Positions 44,198 to 52,888 of a stretch of 53,885 nt of DNA are shown piece by piece. The position numbers and the translations under genes are program-made. This DNA comes from Marinosulfonomonas sp. GTDB taxonomy: Bacteria > Pseudomonadota > Alphaproteobacteria > Rhodobacterales > Rhodobacteraceae. The notes below the pieces were generated by a model. The model was not told where the DNA came from, searched no databases, and saw only the letters and a list, made by a program, of their open reading frames with translations. Numbering within the stretch: the first letter of the stretch is position 1; the number at the start of each line of letters is the position of its first letter. The DNA lies in assembly GCA_015488685.1 (NCBI GenBank), contig WFNH01000060.1, forward strand, positions 1-53,885, read 5' to 3'.

Positions 44198-45463
44198 TCA
44201 GAGCCATTCCGGTATGGTATCGCGGTTTATCATATCTTCCAAGGTCGGGCGGGCCCGAATGACAGCGAATTGATGCCCATCCACCAGAACTTCGGGGATC
44301 CTCGGGCGTGAATTATATTCCGAAGCCATCACCGCGCCGTAAGCACCGGCCGAGCGGAACACCACCAGATCACCGGCCTTTTGCGGCGTCAGGTTGCGCT
44401 GTTTGGCGAATGTATCACCGCTTTCGCAGATAGGGCCAACGATGTCGTAAGGGGATTGTTCCACCCCTGCTTCAGCCTCGACAACCGGCACGATGTCATG
44501 GTGTGCTTCGTACATCGCAGGGCGGATCAGATCGTTCATCGCAGCGTCAACGATCAGGAACTGGCGGTCCTCGCCCTGTTTCACATAGATCACTTCTGCC
44601 ACCAGAATTCCGGCATTGCCTGCAATCAGGCGGCCCGGTTCGATTTCTATCTCGCAATCAAGATCGCCCAGCACATCCTTAACCATCCGGCCATAATCCA
44701 TTGGCAGGGGTGGTGCATCGTTGGAACGCTCGTAAGGGATACCCAGACCGCCGCCCAGATCAAGGCGGCGGATATTATGCCCCTCGGCGCGCAATTGTTT
44801 TGTCAGGTCGGCCACTTTTTCATAAGCGGCGCGGTAGGGGGCAAGCTGCGTCAGCTGGCTGCCGATGTGAACGTCGATGCCGATCACGTCCAACCCCTTC
44901 ATCGCGGCGGCTTGAGCATAGACCATTGAAGCCCGTGAAATCGGGATGCCGAATTTGTTTTCCGCTTTTCCGGTGGCGATTTTGGCATGGGTTTTGGCGT
45001 CAACATCGGGGTTCACCCGAATGGTGATCGGTGCGACCATATCCAGCGACAAGGCCACTTCGTTCAAGGCAATCATTTCCGGTTCGGATTCGACATTGAA
45101 TTGCCGAATGCCGCCTTCCAGCGCCATCCGCATTTCCTGCCGCGTTTTACCAACACCGGAAAATACGATGCGATCACCAGGCACACCGGCGGCTTTTGCG
45201 CGGGCATATTCCCCGCCCGAAACCACATCCATGCCCGCGCCCATGTCGGCCATCAGTTTCAACACGGCTTGATTGGAGTTGGCCTTCATCGCATAGCAAA
45301 CCAGATGGTCCGTTCCTTCCAGTGCTTCGTCAAACAGCCGGAAATGGCGGCGCAGGGTAGCGGCGGAATAGAGGTAGAACGGCGTCCCCACCCGTGCGGC
45401 GATCTCGGGGATTGCAACGTCTTCGGCATGAAGGATGCCGTTTTGATACAGAAAATGGTCCAT
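44198..45463 (-). CDS. lysA: Diaminopimelate decarboxylase
   Basis: 421 aa. Fold type III PLP enzyme: PLP lysine in VCYAMKANSN, then VVSGGEYARAKAAGVPGDRI, VDVHIGSQLT (as IDVHIGSQ), LDLGGGLGIPY, EPGRLIAGNAGILV, the active-site CESGD and the late SAGAYGAVMASEYNSRPR. Makes L-lysine from meso-diaminopimelate. Its start overlaps the DUF2834 stop (TGATG). Followed by the DUF4175 gene, a usual Rhodobacterales neighbour. Confidence 0.97.
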   Translation of the reverse strand: MDHFLYQNGILHAEDVAIPEIAARVGTPFYLYSAATLRRHFRLFDEALEGTDHLVCYAMKANSNQAVLKLMADMGAGMDVVSGGEYARAKAAGVPGDRIVFSGVGKTRQEMRMALEGGIRQFNVESEPEMIALNEVALSLDMVAPITIRVNPDVDAKTHAKIATGKAENKFGIPISRASMVYAQAAAMKGLDVIGIDVHIGSQLTQLAPYRAAYEKVADLTKQLRAEGHNIRRLDLGGGLGIPYERSNDAPPLPMDYGRMVKDVLGDLDCEIEIEPGRLIAGNAGILVAEVIYVKQGEDRQFLIVDAAMNDLIRPAMYEAHHDIVPVVEAEAGVEQSPYDIVGPICESGDTFAKQRNLTPQKAGDLVVFRSAGAYGAVMASEYNSRPRIPEVLVDGHQFAVIRARPTLEDMINRDTIPEWL

Positions 45464-45783
45464 CAGTCGGTCGGCCCTGTGCGTAAGTATAAAAATAGCG
45501 GCAAGCCGCAGGACACACCGATAAGGAAAGTTGCGGGAATGGCAAGCAGCGGAAGGCGGTTATTTCGCGGCAATGTGTCCGCCAGAACCCAGATCGTCAG
45601 CACAAAGGCGGAAATCACCAGATCCCAAAACAGCCCAGTTGCCGCCGCATTTTGCTGCCATGCGGTGATCAACCCACCGATGGACAGGCCGTTTTCCATG
45701 ATCCACGGGGCAAGATAGCTCATCGGCAATACCGCCCCAACGATCGCCAACAGCAAATATGTTGCGCGCATTTTTGACATCAT
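45463..45783 (-). CDS. DUF2834 family small membrane protein
   Basis: 106 aa (ATG at 45783; a second ATG at 45780 is equivalent). Three hydrophobic segments: YLLLAIVGAVLPMSYLAPWI, FWDLVISAFVLTIWVLAD and LLAIPATFLIGVSCGLPLFL. This fits DUF2834, short three-helix membrane proteins of unknown role. Begins 5 bases after the tetR stop and overlaps lysA by one base, so it ties the regulator and lysA into one transcript. Confidence 0.82.
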   Translation of the reverse strand: MMSKMRATYLLLAIVGAVLPMSYLAPWIMENGLSIGGLITAWQQNAAATGLFWDLVISAFVLTIWVLADTLPRNNRLPLLAIPATFLIGVSCGLPLFLYLRTGPTD

Positions 45784-45788
45784 CGCCC

Positions 45789-46382
45789 CTAGCTTTTTAA
45801 TCCACGACAGATCATTTCCAGCGTTGTCTTCATCATGGCTCTGTATCGCTCATCCCCCAACCCGAACATCGCCCGATGTGTCACCATCCCGTCAATCAGC
45901 GCTGCAATACTGCGTCCCGTCGCTTTTGAATCAATGTCGCTCCGCACCTCTCCCGTCTGGATTAAATAATCCAGTTGTTGCGCGTTCTGCGCCCCGATAC
46001 GCTCGAAAAAACCGGCAACCTCGGCGACCACCTCGTCCGAGCCGAAACTGGGACCAAGCACCTCGAAAAACATCCTTGTCTCGATGCGGGTTTCTTCCGT
46101 GACATCCAGCGCCATTTTGATCTGCGCCATGTAACCATCCAGCGTTCCGACCGCGCGTTGAGGCATTATCTGCTGTTCGATCCCCTGAAAAATCCATTTT
46201 ACCAGTGCAGTGGTCAACTGGTCCTTGCTTTTGAAATACAGATAAAGCGTGCCCTTGGCCAAACCGGCCACCTTGGCGATATCGCTCATCTTGGCGGCAT
46301 GGAACCCTTGGGAGGCATAGCATTGCATCGCGGCTTCCATGATCCGCACCCGCATTGCATCTTTGTCGACAATCTTTGGCAT
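45789..46382 (-). CDS. TetR/AcrR family transcriptional regulator
   Basis: 197 aa. N-terminal HTH: IMEAAMQCYASQGFHAAKMS followed by DIAKVAGLAKGTLYLYFKSK, the classic TetR recognition helix. The C-terminal ligand domain is generic (DUF-type, FFEVLGPSFGSDEVVAEVAG). Divergent from a membrane protein gene with two 18-bp near-palindromes between them, the expected operators. Ligand unknown. Confidence 0.93.
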   Translation of the reverse strand: MPKIVDKDAMRVRIMEAAMQCYASQGFHAAKMSDIAKVAGLAKGTLYLYFKSKDQLTTALVKWIFQGIEQQIMPQRAVGTLDGYMAQIKMALDVTEETRIETRMFFEVLGPSFGSDEVVAEVAGFFERIGAQNAQQLDYLIQTGEVRSDIDSKATGRSIAALIDGMVTHRAMFGLGDERYRAMMKTTLEMICRGLKS

Positions 46383-46422
46383 ACCCCCTGTTTAATTGGT
46401 TTCAGGCGCAGGGCAAGTTATA

Positions 46423-46473
46423 AATGACTTGACGGTCATTTTAAGCTCACCTATAAATGACCGTACGGTCATT
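46423..46473. promoter_or_regulatory. TetR-type double operator overlapping a near-consensus promoter
   Basis: Perfect 18-bp palindrome AATGACCGTACGGTCATT (46456-46473) and a related imperfect one, AATGACTTGACGGTCATT (46423-46440), with centres 33 bp apart. For the plus strand TTGACG (46429-46434) and TATAAA (46452-46457) are spaced exactly 17 nt. The first site covers the -35 and the second starts inside the -10. On the minus strand TATAAC (plus 46417-46422) could be the tetR -10. Strong case for coupled repression of both divergent genes. Confidence 0.82.
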
Positions 46474-46488
46474 ATAAAAGGTATTATC

Positions 46489-46929
46489 ATGTCCTTCGTT
46501 CCTTCTGGCTCCCACGCACACGAATATGGCTGGCCCGATGACACCCGCCCGTTTTTCAGACCGGCCGGTAAACTACTCTTGCTGTTGGTGATCACCTTCA
46601 TCACCCTTGTGCCCGGCGGCCCTGTCGAAACCCGCGATTTTTCCGGCCTTGGCGGACCTGTGTTCTGGGGGTTCAATGTGTTTCTGGTGCTGCTTGGGAT
46701 AAGCGCCATATCCTCGGCCATCGGCCTACTGCGTGACAGCAAAACGGCCGCGACCGGCGGGATTATTGCCGGATGGGGATATATCTTTGTGGTGTTGCTT
46801 GATCTGGGGCATGTGTTTCCCACCACTCCCGATCCGATCCCGTTATTGCTGGGCCTAATCGAAATATTGGACGCAATTCTTGCGGCTTATGTTATCGTTC
46901 TATGTCATCGTGGACTGGGACATATATAA
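46489..46929 (+). CDS. Four-helix membrane protein of unknown function, TetR-controlled
   Basis: 146 aa from the ATG at 46489 (AAAGG upstream); a longer frame would start inside the operators. A polar N-terminus with SHAHEYGWPDDTRPFF is followed by four hydrophobic segments: LLLLLVITFITLV, FWGFNVFLVLLGISAISSAI, GIIAGWGYIFVVLLDLGHVF and LLLGLIEILDAILAAYVIVL. No family recognised. Its stop overlaps the DUF4336 start by one base (TAATG), so the two are coupled. Probably the main target of the divergent TetR. Confidence 0.82.
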   Translation: MSFVPSGSHAHEYGWPDDTRPFFRPAGKLLLLLVITFITLVPGGPVETRDFSGLGGPVFWGFNVFLVLLGISAISSAIGLLRDSKTAATGGIIAGWGYIFVVLLDLGHVFPTTPDPIPLLLGLIEILDAILAAYVIVLCHRGLGHI

Positions 46930-47666
46930 TGGCTGGCTACACACCTCTGAACACCCTGAAACCCGTCGCTGACAACATCTGGATTGTCGATGGCCCGTCC
47001 ATCAAATTCTATGGTGTCGGTTTTTCCACCCGCATGACCGTAGTGCGGTTGGACAACGGCGATATCTGGCTGCATTCACCCACCAAGATATGCGACAGCC
47101 TGCGCGATGAAATCGCCGCCCTTGGCCCTGTTTGTCACCTGATTGCGCCCAACTGGATTCACTATGCCTATATCACGGAATGGCAAAAAGCCTTCCCCAA
47201 AGCCCGCGCCTATGCCGCCCCCGGTGTGGTGAAGCGGGCCAGAAAACACGGGATGACCCTGCGCTTTGACGAAGACCTGACCCAGACCCCGCCCGCCGCG
47301 TGGGCTGGCCAGATTGAGCAGATGATTGTTGAAGGCAGCAAGGTTCACCGCGAGGCGGTGTTCTTCCACAACACCTCGAAAACCCTGATCCTGACTGATC
47401 TGATCGAGAATTTCGAGCCTGACAAACTGGGCTGGATGTTACGCATCCTGACCAAATGGGGCGGGATACAGGACCCCGACGGCCAGATGCCGCGCGATAT
47501 GCGCATGACCTTTTCCAAACATCGAAAGTTGCTGCGCACCGAGGTCGAAAAAATGATCAACTGGGGTCCCGAACGCATCATTCTGGCGCATGGGCGCTGG
47601 TATAAAGAAAATGGTGTAGCGGAACTGAAACGCGCGTTTCGCTGGGTGTTACAACCCAAGAATTAG
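46929..47666 (+). CDS. DUF4336 domain protein (metallo-beta-lactamase-like)
   Basis: 245 aa from the ATG at 46929. Matches DUF4336: LKPVADNIWIVDGPSIKFYG at the start, RMTVVRLDNGDIWLHSP, VCHLIAPNWIHYAYITEW, FPKARAYAAPG, TLILTDLIENF and the closing IILAHGRWYKENG. The fold recalls metallo-beta-lactamases, but the classic HxHxDH motif is not present (PNWIHYAY stands at the corresponding place). Function unknown. Second gene of the TetR-controlled pair; its 3' end overlaps the small lipoprotein gene on the other strand by 18 bases. Confidence 0.85.
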   Translation: MAGYTPLNTLKPVADNIWIVDGPSIKFYGVGFSTRMTVVRLDNGDIWLHSPTKICDSLRDEIAALGPVCHLIAPNWIHYAYITEWQKAFPKARAYAAPGVVKRARKHGMTLRFDEDLTQTPPAAWAGQIEQMIVEGSKVHREAVFFHNTSKTLILTDLIENFEPDKLGWMLRILTKWGGIQDPDGQMPRDMRMTFSKHRKLLRTEVEKMINWGPERIILAHGRWYKENGVAELKRAFRWVLQPKN

Positions 47667-47822
47667 ATTCACTGGCCCAACCTTTGTGCCCACTGAAGCC
47701 GAAGGATGCACACCGCTGGGCGTCACCGTAACACCGGCATTAACCGATGGGCGCACCGGTTCGCCATCCGCGCCGCATGCGGCCAAAGTGGCCAATGTGA
47801 TCATTGCAAAAACTGCTCTCAT
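47649..47822 (-). CDS. Small lipoprotein downstream of argH (possible LptM-like)
   Basis: 57 aa, start ATG 47822 overlapping the argH stop (ATGA), stop TAA 47651-47649. It reads [20 protein letters not shown], a lipoprotein signal with lipobox LAAC, then a short Pro/Val-rich tail ([17 protein letters not shown]). A tiny lipoprotein between argH and lysA is a recurrent feature of Rhodobacterales; LptM-type proteins in other bacteria are similarly short and lie near lysA, but the CGxKGP core is only loosely matched (CGADGEP), so the name is tentative. Overlaps the DUF4336 gene end by 18 bases. Confidence 0.75.
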   Translation of the reverse strand: MRAVFAMITLATLAACGADGEPVRPSVNAGVTVTPSGVHPSASVGTKVGPVNLILGL

Positions 47823-49228
47823 TTCAACGCCTCTTTCCAGCGGACGATCTGTTTGCGCACTTCACTGGGTGCCGTGCCGCCATAACTGGTGCGGCTGGCA
47901 ACCGAATTATGCACGCCCAGCACATCAAACACACCCGCGTTGATGTTTTCATGCACGCTTTGCATATCATCCAGCGACAGATCGGGCAAATCACAGCCCT
48001 TGCCCTCGGCCATCGCCACCAGCGTGCCGGTCACATGATGGGCCTCGCGAAACGGCATCCCTAATTCACGCACCAGCCAGTCGGCCAGATCGGTCGCGGT
48101 GGAAAATCCGGTGGCTGCCGCGCGCTCCAACTCTTCGACATTGGCGTTCATATCGCTGACCATGCCGGTCATTGCGGCCAGTGCCAGCATCAGGCTATCG
48201 GCGGCATCGAACACCTGTTCCTTGTCTTCCTGCATGTCCTTGGAATAGGTCAGCGGCAGGCCCTTCATCACCGTGAACAGCCCCACCATCGCCCCCATGA
48301 TCCGCCCGATCTTGGCGCGGATCAGTTCCGCCGCATCGGGGTTTTTCTTTTGCGGCATGATGCTGGAACCGGTCGAGAACCGATCCGACAACGCCACAAA
48401 GCGAAACTGCGCCGAAGACCAGATCACCAGCTCTTCGGCAAAGCGCGACAGGTGCATGGCGCAAATGGTGCTGGCGGCCAGAAACTCCAGCGCGAAATCC
48501 CGATCCGCCACGGCATCCAGCGAATTGGCAGCAGGTGCGTCAAAGCCCAAGGCTTCGGCAGTCATATGCCGATCAATGGGAAAGGACGTACCCGCCAGCG
48601 CCGCCGCACCCAAGGGCGACAGGTTCATGCGGTTGCGCGCGTCGGCAAAGCGGCTCATATCGCGGCCGAACATTTCCACATAGGCCATCATGTGATGACC
48701 CCATGTCACCGGCTGGGCCACCTGCAAATGGGTGAATCCGGGCATCACCCAATCCGCACCCGCCTCGGCCTGCGCCAGCAGCGCCTGCATCAGCGCTCGC
48801 AATCCGTCAATTGCTGCATCCGTTTGTTCCCGCACCCACATACGGAAATCCAGCGCCACCTGATCATTGCGCGACCGCGCCGTATGCAGCCGCCCCGCCG
48901 GTTCGCCAATCAGATCCTTAAGGCGGGATTCCACGTTCATGTGGATATCCTCGAGCGCTGTGGAAAATTCGAACTTGCCGCCCTCGATCTCTGACAATAC
49001 CGTGAGAAGCCCTTCCCTTATCGCCGCCGCATCCGTATCAGTGATGATACCCGCTGCCGCCAACATCGCGGCATGGGCACGCGAGCCTTCGATGTCCTGT
49101 TTGGCCATCCGCTGGTCAAACCCGATCGAGGCATTGATTGCCTCCATGATCGCGTCCGGCCCTGCGGCAAACCGACCACCCCACATGGTGTTGGCTTTTG
49201 CGTTATCTTTGCTAGTTTCGGTCATCAT
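47819..49228 (-). CDS. argH: Argininosuccinate lyase
   Basis: 469 aa from the ATG at 49228 (the next codon is also ATG). Fumarase/ASL superfamily: [62 protein letters not shown] and the signature [12 protein letters not shown]. Final step of arginine synthesis. Start codons of argH and the divergent thioredoxin-like gene are only 19 bp apart, so each promoter must lie in or beside the other gene. The small lipoprotein follows with an ATGA overlap. Confidence 0.97.
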   Translation of the reverse strand: MMTETSKDNAKANTMWGGRFAAGPDAIMEAINASIGFDQRMAKQDIEGSRAHAAMLAAAGIITDTDAAAIREGLLTVLSEIEGGKFEFSTALEDIHMNVESRLKDLIGEPAGRLHTARSRNDQVALDFRMWVREQTDAAIDGLRALMQALLAQAEAGADWVMPGFTHLQVAQPVTWGHHMMAYVEMFGRDMSRFADARNRMNLSPLGAAALAGTSFPIDRHMTAEALGFDAPAANSLDAVADRDFALEFLAASTICAMHLSRFAEELVIWSSAQFRFVALSDRFSTGSSIMPQKKNPDAAELIRAKIGRIMGAMVGLFTVMKGLPLTYSKDMQEDKEQVFDAADSLMLALAAMTGMVSDMNANVEELERAAATGFSTATDLADWLVRELGMPFREAHHVTGTLVAMAEGKGCDLPDLSLDDMQSVHENINAGVFDVLGVHNSVASRTSYGGTAPSEVRKQIVRWKEALK

Positions 49229-49247
49229 CGGCACCCGGAGAAATAAA

Positions 49248-49865
49248 ATGCAGTTACGTTCAGTCATCCTATATGCGGCAATCGCGGTCGGCGCAATCTA
49301 TGCGGCCAGCAATATCGAGGCCGTCAAAGGCGCGCTGGGCCTGCAATCGCCCCCCGAGGAAGTGACCCAAAGCACTGGCCTGAGCGGCCCGCACCCGCTG
49401 GCCGAAGGGCTGATGCTGAAACTGGCGTTTCATGAAACCGCCAAACCTGCCATCACCACCCCTTTTACCGATGCGGACGGCAAGGAACACACATTGGCCG
49501 AATACAAAGGCAAATATGTGTTGGTGAACATCTGGGCCACATGGTGCCCGCCGTGCCGCAAGGAAATGCCGTCACTGGACCGGCTGCAGAAACAAATGGG
49601 CAGCGATAATTTCAAAGTCGTCACCATTGCCACCGGCCGCAATACCGTGCCTGCAATCAAAAAATTCTTTGCAGACGCTGGCGTCACCAGCCTGCCAATC
49701 CTGCTGGACCCCAAACAGGCTCTGGCCCATAGCATGGGTGTCCTGGGCCTGCCGGTTTCGGTAATCCTGAACCCCGAAGGTCAGGAGATCGCCCGCCTGA
49801 CAGGTGGTGCGGAATGGGATACCGACAGCACATATGCGATTATAAAATCACTGACCGCCCCTTAA
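49248..49865 (+). CDS. tlpA: TlpA/ResA-like periplasmic thioredoxin
   Basis: 205 aa from the ATG at 49248 (CGGAGAA about 8 nt upstream). N-terminal membrane anchor ([17 protein letters not shown]), then a thioredoxin-like domain with active site [19 protein letters not shown] and the cis-Pro region [13 protein letters not shown]. Reduces or maintains thiols of periplasmic targets such as cytochrome c apoproteins or CuA sites. Convergent with tag, the two stops sharing the palindrome TTAA. Confidence 0.92.
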   Translation: MQLRSVILYAAIAVGAIYAASNIEAVKGALGLQSPPEEVTQSTGLSGPHPLAEGLMLKLAFHETAKPAITTPFTDADGKEHTLAEYKGKYVLVNIWATWCPPCRKEMPSLDRLQKQMGSDNFKVVTIATGRNTVPAIKKFFADAGVTSLPILLDPKQALAHSMGVLGLPVSVILNPEGQEIARLTGGAEWDTDSTYAIIKSLTAP

Positions 49866-50434
49866 CGCGCCAGTTTTGCCACCCTGTCGTGGCATTCGCA
49901 GCCGACCTCGTGGTCGTTCACGATGCCCACCGCCTGCATAAACGCATAAACAATCGTCGGCCCGCAAAACCGGAACCCTGCCTTTTTCAAATCCTTCGAT
50001 ATCTGCACCGAGAGAGGCGTTTGCGCCGGAACCTCGGCCATGGTTTCGAACCGGTTCTGAAGCGGCTTGCCATCCACATAGTTCCATAGAAACGTATCAA
50101 ACCCCTCGCGCGCCTCGATCACTTGCCATGCCTTGGCATTGTCAATCGTCGCCTCGATCTTGCCCCGATGGCGCACGATGCCTGCGTCCCGCAATAACCG
50201 TTCCACATCTTTTTCACCCCATCCGGCGATCACATTGGGGTCAAACCCTTCAAATGCGGCGCGGAAATTATCGCGCTTCTTCAGAATGGTGATCCAGCTA
50301 AGCCCGGCCTGAAACCCGTCCAGAATCAGTTTCTCCCACAAGGCGCGGCTGTCGTATTCAGGAACTCCCCATTCATTATCATGATAGGAAATATATATCG
50401 GCTCGCGGCCGACCCATGCACATCTGTTTTCCAT
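49862..50434 (-). CDS. tag: DNA-3-methyladenine glycosylase I
   Basis: 190 aa. Tag signatures: RCAWVGREPIYISYHDNEWG at the N-terminus (zinc-ligand Cys), LILDGFQAGLSWITILKKRD, AGIVRHRGKIEATI, and the C-terminal FCGPTIVYAFMQAVGIVNDH with the HEVGCECH zinc site. Removes 3-methyladenine from alkylated DNA. Divergent from the EAL gene. Confidence 0.96.
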   Translation of the reverse strand: MENRCAWVGREPIYISYHDNEWGVPEYDSRALWEKLILDGFQAGLSWITILKKRDNFRAAFEGFDPNVIAGWGEKDVERLLRDAGIVRHRGKIEATIDNAKAWQVIEAREGFDTFLWNYVDGKPLQNRFETMAEVPAQTPLSVQISKDLKKAGFRFCGPTIVYAFMQAVGIVNDHEVGCECHDRVAKLAR

Positions 50435-50561
50435 ATTTTACCTGTTTTCCATTCGTTACGCGACATTCAGGCATTTTATTACAATTAGAACAAAATGTGA
50501 ATCTTTACTTGTTGTTAGGCGCTATGGCCCCATTGTGTCCCTGCACGGGACGGAGAATCAA

Positions 50562-51401
50562 ATGCAATCAAAGACTATTTCTACAAAACCGGAACCAGCC
50601 CAGATTTTGGATAACCCGCTGGATTTCGCCATCCGTGAACGTGACAAGGACACTATGCAAATGGTCTGCGACGCGTTGCAACGCAAACAGGTGATGCTGG
50701 CCTATCAACCTGTTGTTAGCGCGGTTGCCCCCTATACACCCGCGTTTTACGAAGGGTTGATCCGTGTGCTGGACGATACCGGCCGCATCATTCCCGCTCG
50801 TGACTTCATTGAAGTGGTGGAAACTGATGAAATGGGGCGCATCCTTGATTGTCATGCACTTGAATTGGGACTTGAAGCGCTGGCGCAAGAGCCCACATTG
50901 CGCCTTTCCATAAATATGTCTGCCCGCTCAATTGGTTACCCCCGATGGATGCAAACGTTGAATTATGGTATATCTCAGGATGAAACTATCGCGGAGCGGC
51001 TTATTCTGGAAATTACAGAATCCTCGGCCATGCTGATGCCGGACATCGTCACGGCCTTCATGCGCGATCTGCAAGCACTGGGCATATCATTTGCACTGGA
51101 TGATTTCGGCGCGGGGTTTACGGCCTTTCGTTTCCTAAAGAATTTCTACTTTGATATCGTCAAAATAGATGGCCAGTTCATCCGCAATATACAAAATGAT
51201 ACAGATAATCAGGTGCTGACACAGGCATTGGTTTCCATTGCGGAACAGTTTGAAATGTTCACTGTTGCCGAATGTGTCGAAACAGCGGAAGATGCCGGTT
51301 TTCTTATGGAAATCGGCGTGGATTGCATGCAGGGTTACTACTTTGGCGCACCAGCAACCACGCCACCTTGGCATATCAACGATCAGGAAAGGCGCGCATA
51401 A
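50562..51401 (+). CDS. Stand-alone EAL domain protein (c-di-GMP phosphodiesterase)
   Basis: 279 aa from the ATG at 50562 (CGGAG 7 nt upstream). An N-terminal stretch of about 45 residues is followed by a complete EAL domain: the signature reads EGLIR in place of EALxR, then LSINMSARS, LEITESSAML, ALDDFGAGFTAF, DIVKIDGQFI, VAECVETAED and MQGYYFGAP. All metal and substrate residues I can check (E, N, E, DD, K, E, Q) are kept, so it is predicted active despite Gly for Ala. No sensor or GGDEF domain and no signal peptide. Target pathway unknown. Confidence 0.92.
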   Translation: MQSKTISTKPEPAQILDNPLDFAIRERDKDTMQMVCDALQRKQVMLAYQPVVSAVAPYTPAFYEGLIRVLDDTGRIIPARDFIEVVETDEMGRILDCHALELGLEALAQEPTLRLSINMSARSIGYPRWMQTLNYGISQDETIAERLILEITESSAMLMPDIVTAFMRDLQALGISFALDDFGAGFTAFRFLKNFYFDIVKIDGQFIRNIQNDTDNQVLTQALVSIAEQFEMFTVAECVETAEDAGFLMEIGVDCMQGYYFGAPATTPPWHINDQERRA

Positions 51402-51420
51402 TCCAAATTTACACACCTAA

Positions 51421-51530
51421 AGCGTTTCGACTTATTATTGAAACAGGTATCATGCCCTGCCAGTGAGGCAGTGATTGCGTAGCAATGGCGTGCACTGGCA
51501 GGCCATGATCCAATATTAAGTCGAAACGCT
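51421..51530. repeat. Long palindromic element (~110 nt) between the EAL gene and phaA
   Basis: Outer arms 51421-51440 (AGCGTTTCGACTTATTATTG) and 51511-51530 pair with one mismatch in 20. Inner arms 51449-51465 (ATCATGCCCTGCCAGTG) and 51494-51510 pair with one mismatch in 17. The tip holds ATTGC-GTA-GCAAT (51474-51486). There is no U tract and no open frame. It could be a dispersed palindromic element (MITE-like), a structured RNA, or a transcript end. The rest of the 228-bp gap holds only the phaA ribosome site. Confidence 0.7.
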
Positions 51531-51629
51531 ATATTGCCGCATTGCATCAAACCTCCTAACACTGGGCGCAACACGGGGGCAAGGCAGGTCTGGCCTCTTT
51601 TATGATTTCCAGCAAAGAGGACAGTCAAA

Positions 51630-52809
51630 ATGACAAATATCGTAATCGCATCCGCCGGCCGAACCGCTGTAGGCAGCTTCCTTGGATCCTTTGCCAATAC
51701 GCCGGCACATGATCTGGGTGCCGCGGTTCTGGAAGGCATTGTCGAACGCGCAGGGATTGAAAAAGGCGAGGTATCCGAAACCATCCTCGGGCAGGTTCTA
51801 ACCGCTGGTCAGGGGCAAAATCCCGCCCGCCAGGCCCACATCAACGCCGGCCTGCCAATCGAATCCCGCCGCTTGGGGTGTCAATCAGGTTTGTGGCTCG
51901 GGCTTGCGGGCGGTGGCATTGGGGGCCCAGCACATCATGCTGGGCGATGCCGAAATTGTGGCGGCTGGCGGTCAGGAAAACATGTCGCTTTCCCCCCATG
52001 TCGCCAACCTGCGCAAAGGTCAGAAAATGGGGGACATGCAATACATCGACAGCATGATCCGCGACGGGCTGTGGGATGCCTTTAACGGCTATCACATGGG
52101 CCAGACTGCCGAAAATGTTGCCAACCAGTGGCAGATCAGCCGCGAAATGCAGGACGAATTCGCCGTCGCCAGCCAGAACAAGGCAGAAGCGGCGCAAAAA
52201 GCTGGCCGATTCGTCGATGAAATCATCCCCTTCACCATAAAAACCCGCAAAGGCGAAACCGTGGTTGATTCGGATGAATACATCCGCCACGGCGCCACAA
52301 TGGAAGCAATGCAGAAACTGCGCCCCGCCTTTGTGCGTGAAAACGGCACTGTCACAGCCGCCAATGCCAGCGGCATCAACGATGGTGCGGCCGCCGTTTT
52401 GCTGATGTCCGCCGACAACGCCGAAAAACGCGGCATCGCCCCGATGGCCCGCATCGCCTCCTACGCGACGGTCGGCGTTGACCCCTCGATCATGGGCGTT
52501 GGTCCGATCGGTGCCAGCCGAAAAGCCCTTGAAATTGCGGGCTGGAAACCCGAAGACCTTGATCTGGTCGAAGCGAACGAAGCCTTTGCCGCTCAGGCCT
52601 GCGCGGTGAACAAAGACATGGGCTGGGATCCTGAAATCGTCAATGTCAACGGCGGCGCAATTGCTATCGGCCACCCGATCGGCGCCTCGGGCTGTCGCAT
52701 CTTGAACACCCTGTTGTTTGAAATGGTCCGCCGCGACGCCAAAAAAGGTTTGGCAACTTTGTGCATTGGTGGCGGAATGGGTGTTGCGCTCTGCGTCGAA
52801 CGCGGGTAA
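51630..52809 (+). pseudogene. phaA: Acetyl-CoA acetyltransferase (PhaA), frameshifted
   Basis: Starts at ATG 51630 (AGAGGA upstream) and reads a normal thiolase to residue 79 ([15 protein letters not shown]). An extra C in the run at 51865-51867 (TCCCGCC where TCCGCC is expected) shifts the frame, and the downstream part ([15 protein letters not shown] onward) continues in the +1 frame to 52809. Removing one base gives 392 aa, the usual length. The shift lies just before the catalytic Cys (VCGSG); the later catalytic His ([14 protein letters not shown]) and Cys (CIGGGMG) are intact. Makes acetoacetyl-CoA for PHB. Either a true inactivating mutation or a sequence error. phaB follows. Confidence 0.92.
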
Positions 52810-52814
52810 AGGAA

Positions 52815-52845
52815 ATCCATCACGCAAGAATATTGCGTGATGGAT
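52815..52845. repeat. Perfect 13-bp hairpin between phaA and phaB
   Basis: ATCCATCACGCAA (52815-52827), a 5-nt loop and TTGCGTGATGGAT (52833-52845). No U tract follows, so full termination is unlikely. It sits just after the phaA stop and 43 bp before phaB, and could stabilise the upstream mRNA or bind a regulator. Confidence 0.7.
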
Positions 52846-52888
52846 AAACCTAGCGCAACTTGATTGCGCGCCCGATTTGGAGACGAAC

